Source of the DNA: Chitinophaga sp. XS-30
Lineage (GTDB): Bacteria; Bacteroidota; Bacteroidia; Chitinophagales; Chitinophagaceae
Reading direction: 5' to 3'
NCBI RefSeq assembly: GCF_008086345.1
Contig: NZ_CP043006.1
Span: forward strand, 5,020,032 to 5,084,031
DNA: 64,000 nt
The notes below the pieces were generated by a model. The model saw only the letters and a list, made by a program, of their open reading frames with translations. It did not search any database and was not told the DNA's origin. The position numbers and the translations under genes are program-made. Every line of letters starts with the position of its first letter. The first letter of the stretch is position 1. Shown here in pieces: positions 1-8,701 of this stretch.

Positions 1-330
1 GGCACCGCAGCCATCGCCGGGGTGATCACCGGTTTCCTGCTGTCAGTTTTCTTCAACAGCTTCGCGGTACCGATGTTCGGTACGGAAACATTCTTCTATA
101 CCGCGTATCCTGATGGCAAAGGCGGCTTTGTGATCCCCTTCCTGATCTGCATGGGATTATCATTCCTCTTTACCATGATCGTGATGGTGTTGCTGAGCCT
201 CGCCGGGCCTAAAGTAAATCCGAAGGCGTTCGAGCTGGACAAATCCATGTTCAAACTCAAACCCTCTACTATCGTCATGATCATCTTTACCCTGATCATA
301 CTCACGGCCCTGTACGCCAAATTCTGGTAA
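1..330 (+). CDS. Sodium/solute symporter (SSS family), C-terminal fragment
   Basis: The reading frame is open from the first base, so the gene is cut by the window edge and only the last 109 residues are present. They contain two clear hydrophobic segments (about residues 43-63 and 88-106 of the fragment) separated by a polar loop, and end in a short lysine-containing tail. The pattern resembles the C-terminal helices of Bacteroidota Na+/sugar symporters of the SSS family, which import sugars or uronates across the inner membrane. A strong terminator follows. The GH105 hydrolase downstream on the same strand would fit a sugar-acid uptake role, but substrate cannot be read from this fragment. 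The family call rests on overall resemblance only. Confidence 0.7.
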   Translation, partial: GTAAIAGVITGFLLSVFFNSFAVPMFGTETFFYTAYPDGKGGFVIPFLICMGLSFLFTMIVMVLLSLAGPKVNPKAFELDKSMFKLKPSTIVMIIFTLIILTALYAKFW

Positions 331-433
331 GCAGGGCATGAAGGTGCAGGATGCCCGGCATGCGAACTATCTGTAACTTCAGCTACCGGCCACGTTGTAA
401 ACAATGCACTGATCACCTTTAACTCATATACAT

Positions 434-466
434 CGGGATGATGCAGCTGCGTCATCCCGTTTTTTT
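434..466 (+). terminator. Intrinsic terminator after the symporter gene
   Basis: CGGGATGA (434-441) pairs perfectly with TCATCCCG (452-459). The inner bases GCAG/CTGC can extend the stem. A run of seven T (460-466) follows directly. It separates the symporter transcript from the GH105 gene. Confidence 0.85.
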
Positions 467-503
467 GTTCCGCGAAACCGGATAATGCACAAATCCGTTG
501 CTC

Positions 504-1847
504 ATGAAAACATGCTTCATTTTATTTTTCATCGCTTCAGCGCTTGCGCTACCTGCCACTGCACAATATGTTACCGGTAAAGGGAATGACGTTAACACTC
601 CGCTGCATCTCCTGAAACCGGATTATACGATCCCTTACGGCGAAACCACAAAGGAAGAGATCGTGGATGTACTGGACCGGGTGTACACCTACCTGAACAA
701 AGTCACCCCCATGGCATTGATCGATAAAACCACACAGGCCATGATCACAGACCCGTCGAAAGCCAATGCCAACAGTATTTTCAAACCGGGTGATTTCAGG
801 CTGATCAGTTATGAATGGGGCGTGACATACACCGGTATGCTTGAAGCCACGGCGGCCACCGGCGATAAAAAATATGCCGCTTATACGATCGACCGGATCA
901 ACTTCATCGGGGATGTGGTGAAACATTACCGTGAAATGAATGGCGCCACACCTGTAAGGTCCGTATTGGAGCCGCGTGCGCTGGACGATGCAGGTTCTAT
1001 GGCCGCAGCAACGATAAAAGCCATGCGGGCGGGAGCGGACAACAGCGAACTAAAGACTATCGCAGACCGCTACATCGCCTATATCCTCACGAAGGAATTC
1101 CGGCTGAAAGACGGTACCCTGGCGCGCAACCGGCCATTGCCCAATACCCTCTGGCTGGATGACCTCTATATGAGCCTGCCCGCGCTGGCGCAGATGGGCG
1201 TGCTTACCGGAGACGAACAGTATTTCGAAAAAGCATTAAAGCAGTACCGGCAATTCGCCGGCCGTATGTTCAATAAAGAAAAAGGGCTGTACATGCATGG
1301 CTGGGTGGAGGATATGGCCCCGCATCCGCAATTCCACTGGGCCAGGGCGAACGGCTGGGCAATCATGACGAAGATAGAACTGCTGGACGCCCTGCCGGAC
1401 AATCATCCCGGCAAAGCGGAATTGATGGAGATGCTGCAACAACATGCCGCCGGTCTTGCTCAACGGCAACACAAAACCGGCTTCTGGCATCAGTTGCTGG
1501 ACAGGAATGACTCCTACCTCGAAACCTCCGCCACAGCGATCTACACCTATTGCATCGCCAGGGCGATCAACAAAGGATGGCTGGATGCCAGGGCATACGG
1601 CCCGATGGTGTTACTGGCCTGGAATGCGGTGAGCACGAAGGTCACCGAAGAAGGCCAGGTAGAAGGCACCTGTGTAGGCACCGGCATGGGCTTCGACCCG
1701 GCGTTCTATTATCATCGCCCGGTCAACAATTTCGCCGCGCATGGGTATGGCCCGGTATTGCTGGCGGCCGCGGAGATGTACCGCCTGCTGGAACGGCACC
1801 CGTTCAGGATCAATGACAGTGCGGTGCAGATGGAGGGTTCACGATAA
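504..1847 (+). CDS. Glycoside hydrolase family 88/105 (unsaturated rhamnogalacturonyl hydrolase-like)
   Basis: The 447-residue product starts with a Sec signal peptide (about residues 1-21, ending ALPATAQ), so it acts in the periplasm or outside the cell. The rest resembles the (alpha/alpha)6-barrel family of unsaturated glycuronyl/rhamnogalacturonyl hydrolases, which remove the 4,5-unsaturated uronate left at chain ends by polysaccharide lyases. The motif WLDDLYM (residues 217-223) and the later YHRPVN-AAHGYGPVL region are typical. Length fits the family. An in-frame TTG lies six bases upstream, but the ATG at 504 gives a clean signal peptide and is preferred. It converges on the DUF885 gene, with 61 bases and no clear hairpin between them. 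Confidence 0.85.
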   Translation: MKTCFILFFIASALALPATAQYVTGKGNDVNTPLHLLKPDYTIPYGETTKEEIVDVLDRVYTYLNKVTPMALIDKTTQAMITDPSKANANSIFKPGDFRLISYEWGVTYTGMLEATAATGDKKYAAYTIDRINFIGDVVKHYREMNGATPVRSVLEPRALDDAGSMAAATIKAMRAGADNSELKTIADRYIAYILTKEFRLKDGTLARNRPLPNTLWLDDLYMSLPALAQMGVLTGDEQYFEKALKQYRQFAGRMFNKEKGLYMHGWVEDMAPHPQFHWARANGWAIMTKIELLDALPDNHPGKAELMEMLQQHAAGLAQRQHKTGFWHQLLDRNDSYLETSATAIYTYCIARAINKGWLDARAYGPMVLLAWNAVSTKVTEEGQVEGTCVGTGMGFDPAFYYHRPVNNFAAHGYGPVLLAAAEMYRLLERHPFRINDSAVQMEGSR

Positions 1848-1908
1848 ACATAGTGTACAAATGACGGTCGATAGCCAGCCTCATATAGATGCCGGGAGCA
1901 AGTTAACT

Positions 1909-3627
1909 TTACAGCTTATAGAACTTCCAGCTGGTTTTGAAATCCTTTTTCAGCGGCTGGTTGGTGAGGATGGCCCGCACCATTTCCACGGGCATGGCGT
2001 TCTCGCGGATAATGGCGTCATGAAACTGCTGATAGCTCATCTTTCCGCTGTCTACCAATTCCTTTTTCAGGGCTTCGAACTGCAGGCCGCCGATCATATA
2101 GGCTATCTGGTATAAGGGGCCGTAGCCGCCGGTGAAGGAGCGGCGCACCTCTCCTTCTGCATTGGCACGCTCGTGATTTACACGGTCAACCAGGAAGTCG
2201 ATACACTGCTGCGGTGTCCATTTGTGGGTGTGATAGCTGAGGGAGAAAATGATCCTGGCGCAGCGGTGCATCCGCCAGAACAGCATACCGATGCGGTCTT
2301 CCGGAGATTGGGGAAATTTAAGGTCCCATAACAGCCGTTCCCAGTAGAGGGCCCAGCCTTCCACCCAGAAGGGCGTATTGAAACGGCGATAGGTCTTATA
2401 CCGCCTGTTCATGAACTGCTGCATAGCATGGCCGGCGAACAGCTCGTGATGCACGGTGGCGCGGGAGAAATGCGGGTTATTGCCGCGCATGCTCATCATT
2501 TTATCGTCATGCTGCATGGTGTTGGTGGGATAGGAAATGATAAATTCCTCCCCGCCCAGGAAGAAGGGGCTGACCAGTTGCCTTTCCGGCGCCATCATGC
2601 TCATCCGCCAGGTTTCCTCTCCCAGTTCCGGGATCGTGATCAGCTGATGTTTTTTGATGAAATCAACGGATTCATCATACAGTTTCATCATGGCTTCCGG
2701 TTGCTTCGACGGCGGTACATAACTGTTCTTCACTTTTTCCATCGCAGCTTTCCAGTCATCGCCAAAACCCATTTCCCGGGAGGCTTTGAGCATTTCGGCA
2801 TCGCACCAGGCGAATTCCTTGTTGGCAATAGCTATGAGGTCCTCCGGGGTGTAAGGGATCATTTCCTGCTGCAGCTGCCGGATAATTTCTTCACGGCCGA
2901 TGGGACTGCCGATGATGCCGCTGCCATCGTCTTTCTGGGAGGGATCGTTCTTTCCTTTGCCGGTCAGCAGGTTCGCATATTCGTCCAGCAGTCCGTCCAG
3001 CCGCTTGTAGGGCATGGGGATCCACCAGGTGTACAGGGGATCGTAGCCGTTGTAGAAATCAAAGGAGCTTTTCAGGGCGGCCTGCAGGCCTTGTGCGGTG
3101 GCTGCTGCCCGGCGGCTTAAGGCCAGGGGCATATCTTTCTCTTTCTCCAGCGCTGTTTTCGACTGCGTCAGTTCCTTCGCGATGCTGTTCATTTCAGCTG
3201 CGAGTTTTTCGGCATCCGGTGCTGCGCCGCGGCGGCGCGCGCGTTCTATATCATAGATCCTTTCCGCAAAGGGGAACCATTTTACGATCTGGTCATACTC
3301 TTTCTTTTCCGTTGCCAGCTCGTACAGGTCATGCTGCATATCACGCTGAAAAAGGATGTAATCGACTTTGGAGCCGGTAGGCAGCTTATCGAAATCCAGC
3401 TGTGACAAGCGTTTTTCATATTCGTCCGTCATTTTTTTCATCCGCTCCCTTCTCTCCGGGGAATTGCGGATAGCGTAGAACCGGTTCAGCGCACCTTTAT
3501 CCGCATTGAACAGCACCATGATATTGTTCACTTCGCTGGATTGCTGATAGAGGCCGATGTCAGCTGACTGCGCATTGACGGTGGAATGCAAAAGCAACAG
3601 GGAAAGGCAGCACAGGAAAATTCTCAT
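1909..3627 (-). CDS. DUF885 family secreted putative metallopeptidase
   Basis: The 572-residue protein has an N-terminal signal peptide (MRIFLCCLSLLLLHSTVNAQ) and the DUF885 fold signature. The key motif is H394-E395-L-F-A-G-H400, a variant of the HExxPGH motif of this family, which resembles a zinc-peptidase site. Function in the family is mostly unproven. It lies 10 bases after the D-amino-acid dehydrogenase gene on the same strand, so it is probably the last gene of the hydroxyproline operon. A role in releasing hydroxyproline from peptides is an inference from this position. The frame stays open to 3726, but the ATG at 3627 is chosen because it begins the signal peptide and avoids overlap with the upstream gene. 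Confidence 0.85.
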   Translation of the reverse strand: MRIFLCCLSLLLLHSTVNAQSADIGLYQQSSEVNNIMVLFNADKGALNRFYAIRNSPERRERMKKMTDEYEKRLSQLDFDKLPTGSKVDYILFQRDMQHDLYELATEKKEYDQIVKWFPFAERIYDIERARRRGAAPDAEKLAAEMNSIAKELTQSKTALEKEKDMPLALSRRAAATAQGLQAALKSSFDFYNGYDPLYTWWIPMPYKRLDGLLDEYANLLTGKGKNDPSQKDDGSGIIGSPIGREEIIRQLQQEMIPYTPEDLIAIANKEFAWCDAEMLKASREMGFGDDWKAAMEKVKNSYVPPSKQPEAMMKLYDESVDFIKKHQLITIPELGEETWRMSMMAPERQLVSPFFLGGEEFIISYPTNTMQHDDKMMSMRGNNPHFSRATVHHELFAGHAMQQFMNRRYKTYRRFNTPFWVEGWALYWERLLWDLKFPQSPEDRIGMLFWRMHRCARIIFSLSYHTHKWTPQQCIDFLVDRVNHERANAEGEVRRSFTGGYGPLYQIAYMIGGLQFEALKKELVDSGKMSYQQFHDAIIRENAMPVEMVRAILTNQPLKKDFKTSWKFYKL

Positions 3628-3637
3628 GATACTAGGT

Positions 3638-4882
3638 TTAGAAACGTTCAGGGGAAAAAGGTTTGATATCCATGCTTGTTGGTTGTTCATTGGCCAGTTC
3701 GCAGACCAGTTTTCCGGTGCCTGCACCGAGACTCAGCCCCAGCATGGAATGCCCGGTAGCCAGGATGCAGTTTTCCGTTTTGCGCAAACGGCCGATATAG
3801 GGCAAGCCGTCTGCCGAGCAGGGCCGGTATCCGAACCAGATCTGTTCTTTAGGCGGCATGGGAATATTATATGCCGGGATGTACCGCTGCACCGTTTTCA
3901 GGATGCCTTTTACGCGATTCATATTGGGCGGCGCGTTGAGCGATGTGATCTCCATCGTGCCGCCGAAGCGTATCTTGTTGCCATCCATAGGGGTGATGGC
4001 CACGCGGCCTTCCATAAGAATGGCAGGATGATTGAGTGTGTAAGGCGCATTCTCGTAGGTAACGGAATATCCGCGACCTGCGGCCATGGGAAGGTCCACA
4101 TCCAGCAGGGCGGCCATTTCACGGCTCCAGGAACCGGTGGCTATTACAACGGTATCGCAGTCATACACCGCTTTGGAGGTCTTTACCCTGCTGATGCGGC
4201 CGTGCTGCCGTTCAAAGCCGGTAACGGTTTCACCGGGCACGAAACGCACCTGCTTTTCGTGCAGGTATTCCAGCAGGCTATGCATGAGCTTGTTGGGATA
4301 GAGATGCGCATCACATTTGAAATATACCGCTCCGTGTATATTCAGTTCCGTTTGCGGTTCCATGGCCTGCACCTGCGCGGCATCCAGGTACACGGCATCC
4401 AGACCCAGTTCCTGTGCTTTTTCTACGGTATGATGCGCATGCGCTTCATTCTGCGGAAGCTGAAAGATATCCAGCAGGCCTTTTTCCTCGTAACCGGCAT
4501 CAAGACCGGTTTGTGAAAACCACGCTTCATACGCGCGTTTGCTGAGGATAGCGATATCCCGCAGCGGGATGGCGCTGCGTTCCACATGTGCCGCATTGGC
4601 GCTGCGCACGAATTTCAGTCCCCAGTTCACCAGGTCCATGCTCAGGCGGGGCTTGACGTAGAAGGGACTTTCCGGATCGAGCATCCATTTCAATCCCTGT
4701 TTGACGATACCGGGCGTTGCCATCGGCACAAAATGGCTGGGGCAGACGTATCCCGCGTTGCCGTAAGAGCAGTTGTTGGAAAAATCACCTTTATCAATAA
4801 CGGTAACTTCCCAGCCGCTTTGTTGCAGGAAATATGCCGAACTCAGGCCGATAATGCCGCCGCCGATAACGATACACTTCAT
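3638..4882 (-). CDS. FAD-dependent D-amino acid dehydrogenase (probable cis-4-hydroxy-D-proline dehydrogenase)
   Basis: The 414-residue protein opens directly with a Rossmann FAD-binding motif (residues 5-11, GGGIIGL) and ends with the DadA/DAO-type motif GHSMLGLSLGAG, which closes the FAD site. There is no signal peptide. DadA-like enzymes oxidise D-amino acids to imino acids. In hydroxyproline clusters the enzyme oxidises cis-4-hydroxy-D-proline to 1-pyrroline-4-hydroxy-2-carboxylate, and the neighbours (epimerase, deaminase, semialdehyde dehydrogenase) make that the likely substrate. The ATG at 4882 is preferred over an upstream in-frame start at 4924 because homologues begin at the FAD motif. 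Confidence 0.88.
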   Translation of the reverse strand: MKCIVIGGGIIGLSSAYFLQQSGWEVTVIDKGDFSNNCSYGNAGYVCPSHFVPMATPGIVKQGLKWMLDPESPFYVKPRLSMDLVNWGLKFVRSANAAHVERSAIPLRDIAILSKRAYEAWFSQTGLDAGYEEKGLLDIFQLPQNEAHAHHTVEKAQELGLDAVYLDAAQVQAMEPQTELNIHGAVYFKCDAHLYPNKLMHSLLEYLHEKQVRFVPGETVTGFERQHGRISRVKTSKAVYDCDTVVIATGSWSREMAALLDVDLPMAAGRGYSVTYENAPYTLNHPAILMEGRVAITPMDGNKIRFGGTMEITSLNAPPNMNRVKGILKTVQRYIPAYNIPMPPKEQIWFGYRPCSADGLPYIGRLRKTENCILATGHSMLGLSLGAGTGKLVCELANEQPTSMDIKPFSPERF

Positions 4883-4999
4883 CTGTTTACAATTGATTTT
4901 TAGCGGTGACATGGAACCTTGCATGGTGGATAATCATTCCTGTGCGTATTCCTTGCGTCATGCCCGATTTCATCTGTTGTTATTTGTCTTTTATCGCTG

Positions 5000-6013
5000 T
5001 TACAATACCTGGAAACCATATGCATAGGGATCATCCTCGGGGTCTATGCTGATGGTATTATAGCCGTAAACCCTTGCCCATCCCTCGATACCCGGCCGGA
5101 TAGCTGGCTTTCCGGCAACGTTCGTTTCTTCTTCAATGGTGCCCGTAAAGGTGGAGCCGATGATGCTTTCATGAATGAACAGATCGCCTTTCTTCAGCTT
5201 TCCTTTGGCGTACCATTGGGCCATGCGGGCGGAGGTGCCGGTGCCGCAGGGTGAACGGTCTATGGCCTTGTCCCCATAGAATACCGCATTCCTCGCCGTG
5301 GACGCAGGGTCCAGCACAGCGCCGGTCCACAATACATGCGAGCAACCGTTAATGGTGGGGTCTTCCGGATGCACGAAGCTGTATTGTTCGTTTATCCGTT
5401 GACGTATTTCCCGCGCCCAGCTGATCAGCTTGTCTGCCGGGTAATGTTCCAGACCGGCAAAATTGGGCTGCACATCCACGATGGCATAAAAATTACCGCC
5501 GTAAGATACGTCAAACACCAGTTCCCCCAGTTCGGGGCATTCCACGGTCAGTTCCGTTGCCGCCAGGAAGGCCGGTACATTGGTCAGTTTTACCGATCTC
5601 ACTTTATTGCCGATGGTCTTATAGCTGACGTTCACGAGGCCTGCGGGCGTTTCCATCCGCACGGTGCCCGGCTTTTTGGGCAGCAGCAGACCTTCTTCTA
5701 TCGCAATGGTGATGGTGCCGATAGTGCCATGCCCGCACATGGGCAGGCAACCGCTGGTTTCGATGAACAGTACGGCCACGTCATTTTGCGGGTCATGCGG
5801 CGTATAGAGGATGCTGCCGCTCATCATGTCGTGCCCTCGCGGTTCAAACATCAGCCCTTTGCGTATCCAGTCAAATTCCTCCAGGAAATGCTGCCGCTTT
5901 TCGCTCATGCTGTTGCCTTTGAGGCTGGGGCCTCCGCCGGCTACCAGGCGAACAGGGTTACCGCAGGTATGTGCGTCGATGCAGAAAAAGGTTTTTTTAC
6001 CTGTCGGCTTCAT
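5000..6013 (-). CDS. 4-hydroxyproline 2-epimerase (proline racemase family)
   Basis: The 337-residue cytoplasmic enzyme belongs to the proline racemase family and has both catalytic cysteines: C93 in MCGHGTIG and C256 in DRSPCGTGTS. Retention of the second cysteine argues against trans-3-hydroxyproline dehydratase, in which it is replaced by threonine. Its surroundings argue for 4-hydroxyproline epimerase (trans-4-hydroxy-L-proline to cis-4-hydroxy-D-proline) rather than proline racemase. It starts 111 bases after the aldehyde dehydrogenase stop, a wider gap than the other junctions of the operon. A spacer of 117 bases follows before the dehydrogenase gene, and I see no terminator in either gap. 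Confidence 0.92.
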   Translation of the reverse strand: MKPTGKKTFFCIDAHTCGNPVRLVAGGGPSLKGNSMSEKRQHFLEEFDWIRKGLMFEPRGHDMMSGSILYTPHDPQNDVAVLFIETSGCLPMCGHGTIGTITIAIEEGLLLPKKPGTVRMETPAGLVNVSYKTIGNKVRSVKLTNVPAFLAATELTVECPELGELVFDVSYGGNFYAIVDVQPNFAGLEHYPADKLISWAREIRQRINEQYSFVHPEDPTINGCSHVLWTGAVLDPASTARNAVFYGDKAIDRSPCGTGTSARMAQWYAKGKLKKGDLFIHESIIGSTFTGTIEEETNVAGKPAIRPGIEGWARVYGYNTISIDPEDDPYAYGFQVL

Positions 6014-6124
6014 CTGTATATATTTATTTTTTACGGGCCAGATGGAATGCTATTTCATCTTTACAAAATAATAAAAGTTTATGTATCCGGCCAGTTCATG
6101 TTCACTGTTCTTCAACGGAAATGG

Positions 6125-7534
6125 TCAGGTGTTTAGCCACTGCTCGTTCACCAGCCGCCATATCTTCCGGGGATTGCCGTCCTGCAGCTCTTCCGGCAGC
6201 AGGTGACCGGGGAAACCCTGGAAACATACCGGGCGCACCCAGCGTTTGATGGCGGTAGCGCCAACCGAGGTAAAACGGGCGTCTGATGTGGCCGGGAAAG
6301 GCCCGCCATGCACCATGCTGTTGCAAACCTCCACGCCGGTGGGCGCATCGTTGATGATCACCCTTCCGGCAAGCGTGGCCTGCAGCGCTATAATGTCGCT
6401 ATGATCTTCCAGGTCTTTCTCCGTTGCCATGACCGTACCGGTAAGCTGGCCTTTGACGTTTTCCAGCACTGCCGTCATCTCCGTTTTGTCTTTGCAAACG
6501 ACCATCAGGGAAAACGGGCCGAACACTTCTTCGCGGAAATGCGGGTTGCGGAGAAAAACTGCAGCGGCTACTTTTGCGATCACACCGGTACCTCTCTGCA
6601 CAACGGCAATGCCTTCCTGGTCCAGCATATCCTTCACCCCTTCCGCATAACTGTCTGCAATACCGCTGTGGAGCATGTCGTGCGCCTGTGCCTGGCTGAC
6701 CTCGGCGCCAAGCTGCTGCAGGAAGACCTCCAGCGCGGGGCTTTCCAGCGCCAGCAGCAAACCCGGGTTGGTACAGAACTGGCCCATTCCGAGCGTAATG
6801 GAGGCGGCAAAGGTCTTCACCAGCGCCGCCGTGTTTTTATGGAGGGTATCCGGCAGTAATACAACGGGATTGATGCTGCTCATTTCGGCGAATACCGGAA
6901 CGGGGCGTTCCCTTTCGGCTGCATACCGCATCAAAGCCCTACCGCCACTGAACGAGCCGGTGAACCCTACGCCGGTGGTATGCGGATGCATGACCAGCGC
7001 CTTTCCGGTGGTACTGCCCGGACCAAGCACATGTTGCACGGTATGTTCCGGCACGCCGGATTCCCGGATGGCGTCAAGCACTGCGCCGAACACCGCTTCC
7101 GAGGTGCGCGCATGCGCGGAATGCCCTTTTACCACTACGCTGGCCCCTGCGGCCAGGGCGCTGGCGGTATCTCCGCCTGCGGTGGAAAATGCAAATGGAA
7201 AGTTACTGGCGCCGAATACCACTACCGGCCCCAATGGCACCAGCATTTTGCGTATGTCCTTATCCCCTTTGTCAATGGACGCTTCCACCCAGCTGCCTTC
7301 CCTTACCAGGCGGGCGAACATCTTCAGCTGGTTCGTGGTGCGGGTCAGTTCCCCGTTCAGGCGGGGCAGCGGCAAACGGGATTCTTCATGTGCTGTGGCT
7401 ACCAGGGCTTCGCGTCTGGATTCCAGCTGTGCGGCGATCTGTTCCAGGAACGCCGCGCGCTGCGTAGGCGGGGTTTTACCATACTCCTTAAAAGCAGCAA
7501 GGGATCGCTGCATGATTCCGTCTATATTATTCAT
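6125..7534 (-). CDS. 2,5-dioxovalerate (alpha-ketoglutarate semialdehyde) dehydrogenase
   Basis: The 469-residue aldehyde dehydrogenase has the general base E217 in the FAEMSSINPV motif and the nucleophilic C254 in GQFCTNPG. The FAEM-type motif is characteristic of the ketoglutaric-semialdehyde branch rather than of generic aldehyde dehydrogenases. In the hydroxyproline route it oxidises 2-oxoglutarate semialdehyde to 2-oxoglutarate with NAD(P)+, feeding the TCA cycle. The start codon overlaps the stop of the upstream deaminase gene by four bases (ATGA, 7531-7534), a sign of translational coupling of the last two pathway steps. Confidence 0.92.
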   Translation of the reverse strand: MNNIDGIMQRSLAAFKEYGKTPPTQRAAFLEQIAAQLESRREALVATAHEESRLPLPRLNGELTRTTNQLKMFARLVREGSWVEASIDKGDKDIRKMLVPLGPVVVFGASNFPFAFSTAGGDTASALAAGASVVVKGHSAHARTSEAVFGAVLDAIRESGVPEHTVQHVLGPGSTTGKALVMHPHTTGVGFTGSFSGGRALMRYAAERERPVPVFAEMSSINPVVLLPDTLHKNTAALVKTFAASITLGMGQFCTNPGLLLALESPALEVFLQQLGAEVSQAQAHDMLHSGIADSYAEGVKDMLDQEGIAVVQRGTGVIAKVAAAVFLRNPHFREEVFGPFSLMVVCKDKTEMTAVLENVKGQLTGTVMATEKDLEDHSDIIALQATLAGRVIINDAPTGVEVCNSMVHGGPFPATSDARFTSVGATAIKRWVRPVCFQGFPGHLLPEELQDGNPRKIWRLVNEQWLNT

Positions 7535-8457
7535 GCGGTTACATTCAGTTGATGATATGCCGGTAATACCGGTCTTGTTGCCAGCGCCTGCTCAATGACG
7601 CCGAGTACCCGTTCCCGTTCTTCCCCCACCAGCATCAGCCGGGGAGCGCGTACATATTCCGATCCGATACCGGTCTGCGCTTCTGCCAGTTTGATGTACT
7701 GCACGAGCTTGGGATGGATGTCCAGCTCCAGCAAAGGCATGAACCAGCGGTACAGCGGCAGGGCCTCACGCAGCTTTCCGGCTTTGATCAGCTTGTAGAG
7801 CGCTACGGTTTCCGCAGGGAAAGCGCACACCAGTCCCGCTACCAGCCCATCCGCACCGGTGACCAGTTCTTCGAAAGTGAGGGTATCCACGCCGCAAAGT
7901 ATGCTGAAGCGGTCGCCAAAGCGGTTGCGCATCCTGATCACATTGGTGACATCACGGGTGGATTCCTTCACCGCATTGATATTCGGCATTTCCGCCAGTT
8001 CATCGAACATATCAAGGGTTATATCGATCTTGTAATCTACCGGGTTGTTGTACAGCATGATGGACAGGTCTGTAGATGCCGCCACCGCCTTAAAGTAGGT
8101 CACGGTTTCCCGGTGATCTGCGCGGTAGCGCATGGGAGGCAGCAGCATCAGGGCATCCGCGCCCCATTGCTTCGCCAGGGCTGCCTGCCTTACCGCTTCC
8201 CGGGTGGAGCCTTCCGCGATATTCACGACTATCGGCACCTTTCCGCCGATCTGTTCCACGGCATGCTGCACCAGTACCGCTTTCTCCTCCGTCGTCAATA
8301 CACTGGCCTCACCCAGTGAACCTCCGAGGATAACCCCTTCCACCCCGGCCTCCAGCTGCGCCTGCAGGTTTAAGCTGAACAGGGAGAGATCCAGTTCATC
8401 ATCTTCCGTGAACTTGGTTGTGAGTGCGGGAAATACCCCTTTCCATTTAATTGCCAT
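7531..8457 (-). CDS. 1-pyrroline-4-hydroxy-2-carboxylate deaminase (DHDPS/NAL family)
   Basis: The 308-residue protein is a class I aldolase-fold member of the dihydrodipicolinate synthase family, with the Schiff-base lysine K164 (NAVKEST) and conserved tyrosine Y136 (MLYNNP). The usual GTTGE motif is GGSLGE here (residues 45-50). Family members in hydroxyproline clusters deaminate and dehydrate 1-pyrroline-4-hydroxy-2-carboxylate to 2-oxoglutarate semialdehyde, and the three downstream genes support that assignment over lysine biosynthesis. It is the first gene of the operon. An in-frame TTG at 8475 was rejected because it lies inside the -7 promoter box; the ATG at 8457 leaves a short leader of about 11 bases. 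Confidence 0.9.
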   Translation of the reverse strand: MAIKWKGVFPALTTKFTEDDELDLSLFSLNLQAQLEAGVEGVILGGSLGEASVLTTEEKAVLVQHAVEQIGGKVPIVVNIAEGSTREAVRQAALAKQWGADALMLLPPMRYRADHRETVTYFKAVAASTDLSIMLYNNPVDYKIDITLDMFDELAEMPNINAVKESTRDVTNVIRMRNRFGDRFSILCGVDTLTFEELVTGADGLVAGLVCAFPAETVALYKLIKAGKLREALPLYRWFMPLLELDIHPKLVQYIKLAEAQTGIGSEYVRAPRLMLVGEERERVLGVIEQALATRPVLPAYHQLNVTA

Positions 8458-8472
8458 CGATTTCTTTTTTTT

Positions 8473-8480
8473 CAAAAGTA
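8473..8480 (-). promoter_or_regulatory. -7 promoter box of the hydroxyproline operon
   Basis: Read on the minus strand this is TACTTTTG, a perfect match to the Bacteroidota TAnnTTTG element. It ends 15 bases before the ATG at 8457, which puts the transcript start near 8468. No convincing -33 TTG is visible, so an activator may be needed. Confidence 0.6.
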
Positions 8481-8513
8481 CCGGGAATGGCGGTGGGGGT
8501 ATTTGTGGTTTTT

Positions 8514-8548
8514 AATCACTTCTGCGCAGATTTTAATCAATCTGTGCA
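8514..8548. promoter_or_regulatory. Direct repeats upstream of the hydroxyproline promoter
   Basis: AATCACTTCTGCGCA (8514-8528) and AATCAATCTGTGCA (8535-8548) are near-identical direct repeats starting 21 bases apart, each preceded by four or more T. Spacing is two helical turns, and they lie about 35-70 bases upstream of the -7 box, where AraC-type activators usually bind. The regulator is not in this window. The assignment is inferred. Confidence 0.4.
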
Positions 8549-8642
8549 TTTTTTGCGCGCGGCGGAATGCCGTACCGGTGCGTTTATGGGTTTTTCCTGG
8601 GCAGGACGGGCCTGTTCAGGCGATCTGCCGCTTCAGCGCAAC

Positions 8643-8671
8643 AAAAAAGCGCTCCGCATGACACGGAACGC
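8643..8671 (-). terminator. Intrinsic terminator of the Gfo/Idh/MocA gene
   Basis: On the minus strand GCGTTCCG (8671-8664) pairs with CGGAGCGC (8656-8649) with one G-T pair around a 7-base loop, followed by six T (8648-8643). It insulates the hydroxyproline operon from the upstream gene. Confidence 0.8.
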
Positions 8672-8701
8672 CTTTCCATTTATCAATTTATCAACCTTTG
8701 A

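Noticed and set aside
96..455. Minus-strand ORF of 119 codons over the symporter end and terminator
   Set aside because: It overlaps a real coding frame and a terminator, and has no family features.
2428..3120. Plus-strand ORF of 230 codons opposite the DUF885 gene
   Set aside because: It is a shadow frame over a well-supported gene, without recognisable motifs.
5000..6013. Trans-3-hydroxyproline dehydratase instead of epimerase
   Set aside because: The second catalytic cysteine (C256) is kept; dehydratases carry Thr there.
8458..8475. TTG at 8475 as start of the deaminase gene
   Set aside because: It lies inside the -7 promoter box and adds only lysine-rich residues not seen in the family.
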